The notes beneath the pieces are model-generated. The model saw nothing but the letters and a program-made list of their open reading frames with translations. It was not told the DNA's origin and searched no databases. Positions 16,869-24,762 of a DNA stretch of 24,939 bases are shown piece by piece. Within the stretch, counting starts at the first letter, position 1. Each line of letters opens with the position of its first letter. Source of the stretch: Bordetella parapertussis (GTDB taxonomy: Bacteria > Pseudomonadota > Gammaproteobacteria > Burkholderiales > Burkholderiaceae_B); NCBI GenBank assembly GCA_945868195.1, contig CAMBLP010000011.1:1-24939 (forward strand). The letters are read 5' to 3'. The position numbers were made by a program, and so were the translations under genes.

Positions 16869-16916
16869 AAATTTTTACATATCTTTTCATACATCGAAAC
16901 ACAGGTAGGGTTCTCA

Positions 16917-18440
16917 ATGTCCATCACTATTCAAGAAGAAGATTTCGTCAATTCTATCGCTGATGCAATTCAGTTCATCAGTTATTACCATCCAGCAGAT
17001 TACATCAAGCACTTGGCCCGCGCTTACGAACGCGAGGAAAGTCCCGCTGCCAAGGATGCGATCGCACAGATCTTGACCAACTCGCGCATGAGCGCCGAGG
17101 GACGTCGACCCATTTGTCAGGACACAGGCATCGTCAACGTCTTTTTGAAAATCGGTATGGACGTGCGTTTCAACTCCAAATTGAGCATTCAAGAGTTGTG
17201 CGACAAGGGCGTGAGCCGTGGCTACCTTAATCCTGAAAATCCCTTGCGTGCGTCGGTGTTAGACGATCCAATTTTCTTGCGTAAAAACACCAAGGACAAT
17301 ACGCCCTGTATCGTCAACGTTGAACTGGTTCAGGGCAACACCGTCGACGTTCAAGTTGCAGCGAAGGGTGGCGGCTCCGAAAACAAATCCAAGCTTGCGA
17401 TGTTGAATCCAAACGATTCGATCGTGGACTGGGTGTTGAAAACAGTTCCAACAATGGGTGCTGGTTGGTGTCCTCCAGGCATGCTTGGGATCGGTGTGGG
17501 CGGTACAGCAGAAAAAGCTGTATTGATGGCTAAGCACTCGCTGATGCAAGACCTGGACATGTACGAGTTGCTCGAGCGTGGACCGAGCAACAAGCTCGAA
17601 GAGTTGCGTATTGAGATCTATCAAAAGGTCAACGCGCTGGGTATTGGCGCTCAGGGTTTGGGTGGTTTGACAACTGTGCTCGATGTGAAAATCGAGACTT
17701 TTGCCACGCACGCAGCCTCGTTCCCTGTGGCTATGATTCCAAACTGTGCCGCGACGCGTCACGCACACTTTGTGCTGGATGGCTCAGGCCCTGCGCATCT
17801 GCAGCGTCCTTCGTTATCGGACTGGCCGAATGTGCATTGGGCGCCAGACTATAAGTCGTCCAAGCAAGTGGACCTGAATAAGTTGACACGCGAAGAAGTC
17901 GCGAGCTGGAAACCCGGTCAGACCTTGTTGCTCAACGGCAAAATGCTGACGGGTCGGGATGCGGCACACAAGCGGATCCAGGACATGCTGGCCAAGGGTG
18001 AGCCCTTGCCTGTCGATTTCCACGGCAAGATGATCTACTACGTGGGTCCGGTTGATCCTGTGGGTGGCGAGGTGGTGGGACCTGCAGGTCCGACAACGTC
18101 TACGCGCATGGATAAGTTCACCGATATGATGCTTGAGAAAACAGGCTTGTTTGCGATGATTGGCAAGGCTGAGCGTGGTCCTGCTACGGTTGAGTCGATT
18201 CGTAAGCACAAGTCTGCTTATTTGATGGCGGTGGGCGGGGCGGCTTACTTGGTTTCTAAAGCGATTCGTGGCGCTAAGGTCATCGGTTTCGAGGATCTGG
18301 GTATGGAGGCGATCTATGAGTTCGATGTGGTGGACATGCCTGTGACGGTTGCTGTGGATTCTCAGGGTACTGCGGTACATACGACTGGGCCTCGGGAGTG
18401 GTCGGCTAAGATTGCTGGCATTCCTGTAGTGGTGGGTTAA
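16917..18440 (+). CDS. fumA: Class I (Fe-S) fumarate hydratase
   Basis: A 507-residue iron-sulfur fumarase interconverting fumarate and malate in the TCA cycle. Both halves are fused in one chain: the N-terminal catalytic domain (about 10-280) and the C-terminal swivelling domain (about 320-505, beginning near VDLNKLT). The three 4Fe-4S ligands are seen as C67 (RPICQDTG), C185 (GWCPPG) and C277 (PNCAATRH), corresponding to C105, C224 and C318 of E. coli FumA. KERGPA-like lid elements appear as KAERGPATVESI. The start is ATG 16917, preceded by a GGTAGGG purine run. It is oxygen- and superoxide-sensitive by family; no class II fumC lies in the window. The symbol is by family, not proof of FumA rather than FumB. 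Confidence 0.96.
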   Translation: MSITIQEEDFVNSIADAIQFISYYHPADYIKHLARAYEREESPAAKDAIAQILTNSRMSAEGRRPICQDTGIVNVFLKIGMDVRFNSKLSIQELCDKGVSRGYLNPENPLRASVLDDPIFLRKNTKDNTPCIVNVELVQGNTVDVQVAAKGGGSENKSKLAMLNPNDSIVDWVLKTVPTMGAGWCPPGMLGIGVGGTAEKAVLMAKHSLMQDLDMYELLERGPSNKLEELRIEIYQKVNALGIGAQGLGGLTTVLDVKIETFATHAASFPVAMIPNCAATRHAHFVLDGSGPAHLQRPSLSDWPNVHWAPDYKSSKQVDLNKLTREEVASWKPGQTLLLNGKMLTGRDAAHKRIQDMLAKGEPLPVDFHGKMIYYVGPVDPVGGEVVGPAGPTTSTRMDKFTDMMLEKTGLFAMIGKAERGPATVESIRKHKSAYLMAVGGAAYLVSKAIRGAKVIGFEDLGMEAIYEFDVVDMPVTVAVDSQGTAVHTTGPREWSAKIAGIPVVVG

Positions 18441-18460
18441 CTTGACGTGATATGCGCAGT

Positions 18461-18487
18461 CGAGCGGCAGGATGCCCGAGCCGCTCG
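18461..18487. terminator. Hairpin between convergent fumarase and acyl-CoA synthetase genes
   Basis: CGAGCGGC and GCCGCTCG form an eight-base-pair stem with an 11-base loop, 21 bases after the fumarase stop, in the 126-base convergent gap. No T-run follows directly, so it would be an imperfect intrinsic terminator or an mRNA-stabilising stem. A T-run at 18572-18577 is nearer the other gene and lacks a strong stem. Confidence 0.4.
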
Positions 18488-18566
18488 CCTATGCACTGAG
18501 CCGTTTGGCGACGTGAGGCTTACCTCAACTTAAGCGCTCTTGGTTGCAGCGTGTAGGTTTTTATGG

Positions 18567-20201
18567 CTACAACAGTTTTTTATCTAGTCTCTGCTGAGCC
18601 ATTTCTCTTAGTTTGACGCGTTGGAATTTGTCGCCATTGGCGCTTGCGGTGGCGGGAAAGGCATCGATGAACCAGAGATGGGTGGGGACTTTGAAGGCGG
18701 CGAGTTGTTTGGTGAGTCTGTTCAGAATGACTTTGGGGTCGCATGTTTCGCTGTTCGTATGGCCACTGTGCGGGTCTGCTGCAATGACAAAGGCGACGGG
18801 CCTGAGTTGGCCCTTGATTTCAATACCGACGACCTGAGCGCTTTTGATTTCAGGCTGCTCAGCGAGCACCTGTTCAATCTCTGTCGGATCGACGAGAAAT
18901 CCGCCGAGTCGCATGGTGTCGCCCATTCGGGATTGATAGACAAAGCTGCCGTCTGTTCTGACATATCCAAGGTCGCCTGTTTTAAAAAAACCATCCTCTG
19001 TGAAGGCTTCTTTGGTGGCGAGTGGGTTGTTGAAATATCCTTTGAACAAGGTCGGTGAGTGAATTTCCAACTCGCCTGAGACCCCTGGCGCGCAGACCGC
19101 GCCCGAATCTGGGTCCCGAGCGCGTACACGCGCAAGTGCGTCTGCTGCGGGATAACCGCCACCGAGCGCACGCTCTTCGATAGGAATGTCAGGCTGTTGC
19201 AGAGAGAATAGAGCCATCACTTCGCTCGACCCGTACAAGCCCCGCATGGGAATGCCGCGTGGAATCAGTGCTGTTGCCAGCTCAATGAAACGGGGACTAA
19301 AGGACGCGAATCCAAACGTTTTCAGTGAAGGAAAGGGCATTGACTCGGCATTCTCAATCAAACGACGCAACATCTCGTCACTGCCAAACATATGGGTGAT
19401 CTGTTGCTCTTTAATTAGAGAGGCGGCGGCATTTCCATCAAAGAAATCCATCAGTACAACAGGCATACCAGCAGCGATCGCACCCAAAACGCTGTTTAAG
19501 CCGAAGACACCGCACAGAGGCAGTGCTGCGAGTAGCTTGTCGTCAGGTTCTCCAAAGTGATAGCCCGAGGCGACGTGTTGAGCATGCTCGCTGAGGGTCC
19601 GTTGCGTATGCATGACAAGCTTTGGTCCCTTGGTGGTGCCTGAGGTCGTAAAAAACGCGATATTTTGATCGGCGAGTAAGCTTGGGTCAGTTGCGTCTTT
19701 TGCAAAACAATTGTCCACTAAAGAATGGGGATTAAACGTAATGACTGGTCGTTCAAGTAAATGAGTCGGCGTAGAGTCATCTGCATCCAGCATGATGACG
19801 CGCTGTAAATGGCTGAGCGCTTGAGCATCGACATCTTTTACGACTGAAGCGAAATCGATCTTTTTAAAATTGAGCTGCAGGATCAGTGTTGTGGCTTGTG
19901 AATTGGTCAAAATATATTGCAGCTCATGCGCACGATATTTTGTATTGACAGCAACCAGTGTGGCACCGATTTTGGCTAGTGCAAACAGCAGGACGAGCCA
20001 CTCTGTGCGATTGACCAGCCAAACTGCGACATGATCGCGAGGTTGAATCCCATGCTGAAGCAGCCAGGCGGCTGTTTGATGGACTTGATGGTTAAACTGT
20101 TCATAGCTCACGGCGTGACCATCTTGAACGAGCATGACTGCGCTTGGGTGACGCGCTAGATATTGTTGGTAAATCGTGAACAGGGATCCCGCGTTCGACA
20201 T
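18567..20201 (-). CDS. AMP-binding acyl-CoA synthetase linked to a Liv-type transporter
   Basis: A 544-residue ANL-superfamily ligase that would activate a carboxylic acid with ATP and CoA. Motifs from ATG 20201: P-loop TTSGTTKGPK (185-194), GLYGSSE (321-327), the TGD aspartate (FKTGDLG, 406-412), hinge SRMGDTMRLGGFLVDPTEIE (424-443) and the C-terminal lysine K525 in NGDKFQRVKLRE. The P-loop differs from the usual SGTTGxPKG: lysine and glycine appear after GTT. A reading from 20258 is possible but runs through the end of livF; ATG 20201, one base after the livF stop, fits the family start. It is the last gene of the operon, which implies that the imported compound is its substrate. Which acid (aromatic, aliphatic or other) cannot be told. 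Confidence 0.9.
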   Translation of the reverse strand: MSNAGSLFTIYQQYLARHPSAVMLVQDGHAVSYEQFNHQVHQTAAWLLQHGIQPRDHVAVWLVNRTEWLVLLFALAKIGATLVAVNTKYRAHELQYILTNSQATTLILQLNFKKIDFASVVKDVDAQALSHLQRVIMLDADDSTPTHLLERPVITFNPHSLVDNCFAKDATDPSLLADQNIAFFTTSGTTKGPKLVMHTQRTLSEHAQHVASGYHFGEPDDKLLAALPLCGVFGLNSVLGAIAAGMPVVLMDFFDGNAAASLIKEQQITHMFGSDEMLRRLIENAESMPFPSLKTFGFASFSPRFIELATALIPRGIPMRGLYGSSEVMALFSLQQPDIPIEERALGGGYPAADALARVRARDPDSGAVCAPGVSGELEIHSPTLFKGYFNNPLATKEAFTEDGFFKTGDLGYVRTDGSFVYQSRMGDTMRLGGFLVDPTEIEQVLAEQPEIKSAQVVGIEIKGQLRPVAFVIAADPHSGHTNSETCDPKVILNRLTKQLAAFKVPTHLWFIDAFPATASANGDKFQRVKLREMAQQRLDKKLL

Positions 20202-20202
20202 A

Positions 20203-20919
20203 TCAATACAGTTCCATGAGTTCTGTATTGTTACTGAACGCTTCAGGTGAGCCTTCACGGATGATTTGGCCTGATTTCATCACAATGACACGATCAGAAA
20301 TTTTGAGCGCTTCACGCACGTTCTGTTCAATAATCAAAATTGACATTTTGCGCTCTTGCTGAAGCGCACGGAGTGGTCCCGCCAAGTCTTGAAATAATTT
20401 AGGCGCAAGACCGATCGAAGGTTCATCGAGGAGCAGGCAGCGAGGTTGACTCAAGAGTGCTCGGCCGAGAGAGACCATTTGTTGCTGTCCCCCAGAAAGC
20501 GTACCCGCGCGTTGCGTATAAAACTTTTTAATCATGGGCAGGACATTCATGACCCACTCAAGTCGGGCGGACTGTTCGCCGGTCGGGATATTGTTGGCCC
20601 AAAAACCAAGCTTCATGATTTCGGCGACCGTCAATCCTGGAAAAACGCCACGACCCTCAGGGACCAGTGCGATACCTGCCGCACTCAGTGCTCTTGGATC
20701 AGGCTTGATGATGGATTGACCTTCGAGTGTGATGGACCCGTGCTCCAAGGGAACGAGCCCAAACAACGCCTTGAGGAGTGTGGATTTGCCCGCGCCATTG
20801 TGACCAATCAAGCACAAGACCTCGTTGTATTGGAGACTGAGATTAAAGTCTTCAAGTACCGGTCTGCCGCCATAACCGACCCGCAGATTCTTTGCTTCGA
20901 GAAATGGACCCTGGCTCAT
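20203..20919 (-). CDS. livF: Liv-type ABC transporter ATP-binding protein (LivF)
   Basis: A 238-residue ATPase. Walker A is GHNGAGKS (39-46), the ABC signature is LSGGQ (141-145), Walker B ends LLLDEP (162-167) and the switch region is IIEQN, with glutamine in the H-loop place as usual in LivF. PEGRGVFPGLTVAE (87-100) is the LivF-type Q-loop region. It pairs with LivG to drive the LivH-LivM channel. Its ATG overlaps the livG stop (ATGA). The symbol gives the family; leucine or another branched-chain amino acid need not be the substrate, because the operon also has CoA-ligase and CoA-transferase genes. Confidence 0.95.
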   Translation of the reverse strand: MSQGPFLEAKNLRVGYGGRPVLEDFNLSLQYNEVLCLIGHNGAGKSTLLKALFGLVPLEHGSITLEGQSIIKPDPRALSAAGIALVPEGRGVFPGLTVAEIMKLGFWANNIPTGEQSARLEWVMNVLPMIKKFYTQRAGTLSGGQQQMVSLGRALLSQPRCLLLDEPSIGLAPKLFQDLAGPLRALQQERKMSILIIEQNVREALKISDRVIVMKSGQIIREGSPEAFSNNTELMELY

Positions 20920-21716
20920 GAGCGGTCTCCAAAATAAATAGCCGCCAGATGCGGGTCTTTGAGAATGTCCTGTGAGCTGCCTTGTGCCAGAAGTTTGCCT
21001 TGATCTAGAAAGGCGACACGGTCTGAGAGCTGGATCACGATATCTAGGTTGTGCTCAATGATGCAAATGGTGATGCCGCGTTTGGCGTAGTTGCGTAATA
21101 GCGATACGAAGCGTTCAAACGAGCGTGGATCGAGTCCGGAGGCAGGTTCGTCGAGTAACCAGAGTTTGGCTTCACTCGCCATGATGCGGGCCAGGCTGAG
21201 GAATTTTCTTTCTGCATACGCCAGATCCACCGCGCGTTCATTGCGTTTGTCGCTGAGCTGCGTTTCTTCAAGAATCTCCGTGACTCTGCGCTCGGCGGCT
21301 TCTTTGCCTCCTTGCCACAGCCAACTGCTGCGCTCCATCACCGTCATAATATTTTCTTCGACGGTCATTTGGTTAAAGAGGCGTAAGTCCTGAAACGTGC
21401 GTGCAATCCCCATGCGCGCAATCTGCCAGGGTTCAAAGCCTTTGAGCGGCTTACCGAGCCAGTGTACGGTTCCGCTCGTGGGGACGAGGTGACCAGTAAT
21501 GAGGTTAAAGAGTGTGGTTTTTCCTGCGCCGTTCGGGCCGACGAGGGTCGTGATGACGCCAGCTGGCAAGTCCATGGTGACATCGGAGATCGCCTGAAGT
21601 CCACCAAAATTTTTATGAATGGCACGGATTTCAAGAAGAATTTCTTGAGGCGAATGAGACAAAGGTGCGGCGTTCACGGCCGTGTTGGCAGAGGTGGGTG
21701 CAGTTGCGGTCGTCAT
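20916..21716 (-). CDS. livG: Liv-type ABC transporter ATP-binding protein (LivG) with unusual signature motif
   Basis: A 266-residue ATPase with an N-terminal extension of about 25 residues rich in A, T and S before the ABC domain. Walker A is GPNGAGKT (60-67), the Q-loop is RTFQDLRLF (106-114), Walker B is LWLLDEP (185-191) and the H-loop is IIEHN (219-223). The signature motif reads LAYAERK (165-171) where LivG normally has L-S/A-YGQQR; the conserved glycine is alanine. Everything else needed for ATP hydrolysis is present. The ATG overlaps the livM stop (ATGA) and the stop overlaps livF. The extension could be shorter if a later start is used, but no better site was seen. Confidence 0.93.
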   Translation of the reverse strand: MTTATAPTSANTAVNAAPLSHSPQEILLEIRAIHKNFGGLQAISDVTMDLPAGVITTLVGPNGAGKTTLFNLITGHLVPTSGTVHWLGKPLKGFEPWQIARMGIARTFQDLRLFNQMTVEENIMTVMERSSWLWQGGKEAAERRVTEILEETQLSDKRNERAVDLAYAERKFLSLARIMASEAKLWLLDEPASGLDPRSFERFVSLLRNYAKRGITICIIEHNLDIVIQLSDRVAFLDQGKLLAQGSSQDILKDPHLAAIYFGDRS

Positions 21717-22597
21717 GCTGCCTTCCCCTTTGTTCGTCCACCTACAAGACCGCCTGGTCTAAACATCATCAGTAGAACCATCGCGAGTCCATAAATAATT
21801 TGCTGGATCGTACCAAGCTCAGAAGGTGGTAGAAAGGGAAGATAAGTCAGTGCGGCAGGCAAAGACATCAGTAGGGCTGCACCGACGATTGGTCCAAACA
21901 ACGTGCCTGTTCCACCAATGATCACCATCGCCATCAATAAAATCGACATTTCCAACATAAAGCTTTCAGGGTTAATGAAGCTCATATAAAACGCATAAAG
22001 TGAACCGGCTACACCAGCAAGTCCTGCTGAAACGGCGACAGAAAGTGTTTTGACAGCATTGACATGCTTGCCATAGGTCTGCGCGGCGGATTCGCTATCT
22101 CGAATCGCCATCAAGCTACGACCAAAACTGCCTCGCACTAGTAATGCCGTGATAGCAAGGACCAACAAAAGAATCACGAATGCAAGTGCGAGAAAGGCGG
22201 TGTCGTTATTAAACACATATCCAAACAAATTGGGCCTTGGAATGCCAATCATGCCGCCAAGACCGCCTGTCACGGATTTCCACTCAGAAAAAATGGTCAC
22301 GCCAATGACTTGCAAACCAAGCGAGGCGGCGACAAAGTATTCACCTCGCACACGTAAAGCTGGCAGCGCGAGCGCCATTGAGATTACGCCGGAAATCATT
22401 GCCGATGCAAGTAGACAGAGCAAGAGTGAGTCGGAGAAGTTCAAAGCAATATAAGCGGTGGCATAGGCGCCCACGCCAAAGAATACGGCATGTGCAAGAG
22501 AAAAAATTCCTGCGTAGCCCATGATGAAGTTCAGCGTCAGGGCAAGGATGCCGTTGATGCAAAAAAGGACGGCAATATTTTGTAGGTAAGCAATCAT
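21713..22597 (-). CDS. livM: Liv-type ABC transporter permease (LivM)
   Basis: A 294-residue inner-membrane permease with about eight to ten helices. The early motif LNFIMGYAGIFSLAHAVFFGVGAY and the later GTLFGPIVGAALL and FRPGGLVG are typical of LivM. ATG 22597 is chosen over an upstream reading from 22678 because AAGGAGG lies eight bases before it and the extra 27 residues (cysteine- and serine-rich) overlap livH and are unlike the family. It forms the translocation pore with LivH. Confidence 0.95.
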   Translation of the reverse strand: MIAYLQNIAVLFCINGILALTLNFIMGYAGIFSLAHAVFFGVGAYATAYIALNFSDSLLLCLLASAMISGVISMALALPALRVRGEYFVAASLGLQVIGVTIFSEWKSVTGGLGGMIGIPRPNLFGYVFNNDTAFLALAFVILLLVLAITALLVRGSFGRSLMAIRDSESAAQTYGKHVNAVKTLSVAVSAGLAGVAGSLYAFYMSFINPESFMLEMSILLMAMVIIGGTGTLFGPIVGAALLMSLPAALTYLPFLPPSELGTIQQIIYGLAMVLLMMFRPGGLVGGRTKGKAA

Positions 22598-22605
22598 GTT
22601 GTGTC

Positions 22606-22612
22606 CCTCCTT
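22606..22612 (-). promoter_or_regulatory. Strong ribosome-binding site fixing the livM start
   Basis: AAGGAGG on the minus strand, eight bases before ATG 22597. It overlaps the livH stop codon (22613-22611), so ribosomes ending livH could reinitiate on livM. Confidence 0.85.
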
Positions 22613-23483
22613 AAGAAACTGTAGCTCGACCGTACACGCCACCGGGACGGAACAGGATGAACAGGAACAAAATGACAAAGGTGACGGCTTCGCTCCACTG
22701 TGGATCGATAAAAGCTAAGCAAAGGTTTTCTGCGAGACCGAGGAGCAATCCTGCAACGGCCGCGCCTTTTAAGCTGCCGACCCCGCCTACGATTGTCGCG
22801 GCGATGCTAATCAACATGACATGATTGCCCATTGATGGATTTAAGCCTGAGGTCGCCGCCGTCAAAATGGCAGCTGGGACGACCAAGACTGAACCGATCA
22901 GAAAAACATATTGAGATAGTTGGCGTGGTGTCAGACCGTAGACTTCGATCAAGGCGGGATTTTCACCTAAGGCACGCAGAGCTATACCCAAATTTGTACG
23001 TGTCAACAGCCATTGAAGCAGAGCAAAAGATACGATGGCACTGGCCAGAACCGCTCCAGCGATGGGTGCAATAAAGAGACCTGGAATGATTTCAATGCTC
23101 TTGCTCAGCGGAGTACTGACCGTCACCATGCCACGACCGAATACGATCGAGATGACGTTCTGTGCCACAATGGCTGCACCAAAAGAGGCGACAAACACAG
23201 TAAAGAATGAGCCCTCGTGGCGCTGGATGACTGCATAGACCCAGCGATCTAACAGGACACCAAATAAACCCGCTGCTGCTGCCGAGGCGAGTGCCGCAAG
23301 TGGCCATGCCCAACCCAATACGACGTAACACTCATAGAAAATAAAGCCAGCGATCGTAAACGTCGCGCCATGCGCGGCATGAAAAATACGGGTCATGCCG
23401 AAAATCAGCGAGAACCCGGCCGCAACGAGTGCGTAAAGCGCACCGGTTTGCAGCCCATTGGCTAACAATTGGGCAAACAGCAT
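22611..23483 (-). CDS. livH: Liv-type ABC transporter permease (LivH)
   Basis: A 290-residue permease with about eight hydrophobic helices. The N-terminus LLANGLQTGALYALVAAGFSLIFGMTRIFHAAHGA is shared by LivH proteins, and GGVGSLKGAAVAGLLLGLAE and FRPGGVYGR near the end are also typical. ATG 23483 has an AGGAAT purine run about ten bases upstream. A 69-base gap separates it from the binding-protein gene, and no hairpin with a T-run was noted there. Together with LivM it forms the membrane channel. Confidence 0.95.
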   Translation of the reverse strand: MLFAQLLANGLQTGALYALVAAGFSLIFGMTRIFHAAHGATFTIAGFIFYECYVVLGWAWPLAALASAAAAGLFGVLLDRWVYAVIQRHEGSFFTVFVASFGAAIVAQNVISIVFGRGMVTVSTPLSKSIEIIPGLFIAPIAGAVLASAIVSFALLQWLLTRTNLGIALRALGENPALIEVYGLTPRQLSQYVFLIGSVLVVPAAILTAATSGLNPSMGNHVMLISIAATIVGGVGSLKGAAVAGLLLGLAENLCLAFIDPQWSEAVTFVILFLFILFRPGGVYGRATVS

Positions 23484-23552
23484 GGGGCAGATTCCTATTT
23501 AGACATCCGAAGGACGCGTGGACAAAGCCCACGCGTTGACCGACTCGCTCGC

Positions 23553-24671
23553 TTATTTACCTGCGGAGATCACTCTGCTCTTGCCATCACCCACCATCTC
23601 ATTGATTTGAATAGGTGACTTGACAGTGCCGTCCTCAGCAAAAGAGACTGTTGCGCCTACGAATTGGAAGTTTTTCGTAGCTTTGCGTTGTGCCAACAGA
23701 TTTTCACCTGTGACAGGCTTGCCTGCTTTTTCAAGTGCTGCAGCGAGGTCGGCAAAGGTCAATACGGCGTTGTAGTAGTTAAGCACATACATATTTGGCT
23801 CTTTGCCGTATTTCTTTTTATAGTCCTCTTCAACACGCTTGGTCAGAGGATCGTTTTTGTTTAACGAAACTTGCTGACTGGTGTAAACAAGGCCTTTGGC
23901 TTCTGGAAGATTCAGAATCGAAGGCAAAGACATGGCCGAATAACTCGCCAAGGGTTGGCTTACGCCATTGTCACGGAGCTGCTTGACCAATTGAACTTGC
24001 TGGTTGCCGTAGGTGGCGATGTAAACAGCATCCGGTTTTGTATCACGCACGCGCGCTGCGATACCAGAGAACTGTTGTGCAGTGGTGGGGATCGAAAATG
24101 AACCCACCACATCGCCACCAGCGGCTTTCACTTCTTTGGTGAGATCTTTTAGGATGGCTTGTCCAAGCGGATCATCTACGTAAATCAAGGCGATACGCTT
24201 ATAGCCTTTTTCTTTAACAAGATAAGGCACTATTGCGGTGACTTCAAAGTTCGCCAAAGGAATCGTGTTCCAGAAATATTCGCCTAGCATCGCTAAATCA
24301 GGACCCACGCCCCCACCGTTTACCATCACAGTCTTGGTGCGTGCGCCGATCGGTGCCATGGCCTTTGAAACACCTGTAAAGGCGGAGAGGATATAGGGTA
24401 CTTTGCTCACATTGACGAGTTTATTGGCTGCAATGACGCCTTGAGCGGGGAGTGCTTGGCTATCCTCATAAATGATCGATAGCTTGCCTGATAATTTTTT
24501 GTCAGCATTGATATGCTCAATAGCAAGGTTCACGCCTGAGCTAAAGACCTGTCCGTATTCGGCATTCGCTCCGCTGAGAGGAAAAGCGGCACCAATGGCG
24601 TAGTCTTTGGCCAATGCGGGTGTGGCCAGCGCGGCATGCACTAAGGTCAAACCAATCAGTAGTTTTTTCAT
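23553..24671 (-). CDS. Liv-type periplasmic substrate-binding protein
   Basis: A 372-residue periplasmic binding protein (Peripla_BP_6 family). A signal peptide (1-21, cleavage after ALA) is followed by the mature start KDYAIGAAFPLSGANAEYGQ, the typical first strand and ligand loop. Lobe I contains ILSAFTGVSKAMAP (about 93-106) and lobe II begins around KRIALIYVDDPLGQAIL. The ligand-loop residues differ from LivJ/LivK as I recall them, so a non-amino-acid ligand is possible. ATG 24671 has GGAG eight bases upstream. It is the first transporter gene and lies 91 bases after the CoA-transferase stop in an AT-rich gap that could hold a promoter. Ligand identity is not determinable from sequence. 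Confidence 0.92.
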   Translation of the reverse strand: MKKLLIGLTLVHAALATPALAKDYAIGAAFPLSGANAEYGQVFSSGVNLAIEHINADKKLSGKLSIIYEDSQALPAQGVIAANKLVNVSKVPYILSAFTGVSKAMAPIGARTKTVMVNGGGVGPDLAMLGEYFWNTIPLANFEVTAIVPYLVKEKGYKRIALIYVDDPLGQAILKDLTKEVKAAGGDVVGSFSIPTTAQQFSGIAARVRDTKPDAVYIATYGNQQVQLVKQLRDNGVSQPLASYSAMSLPSILNLPEAKGLVYTSQQVSLNKNDPLTKRVEEDYKKKYGKEPNMYVLNYYNAVLTFADLAAALEKAGKPVTGENLLAQRKATKNFQFVGATVSFAEDGTVKSPIQINEMVGDGKSRVISAGK

Positions 24672-24762
24672 CTTTGTCTCCGGGTTTATAAATAGACTTC
24701 TAGTTAAATAAAATGCTAATTTTTTTATTGTGTTGTGACGATTATTGACAGGTAACGCTTTT

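Noticed and set aside
17814..18380. A 188-codon open frame antisense to the fumarase gene, and another at 17259-17768.
   Set aside because: Both are rich in H, R and T, lie fully opposite a well-supported gene and look like the by-product of its codon usage; no recognisable domain.
22598..22678. A longer LivM beginning at 22678.
   Set aside because: The extension is cysteine- and serine-rich, runs through the end of livH, and an excellent ribosome-binding site marks ATG 22597.
24744..24749. A plus-strand TTGACA that could be a -35 box.
   Set aside because: It points into the antisense of the CoA-transferase gene, with no suitable -10 box at 16-18 bases and no plus-strand gene following in the window.
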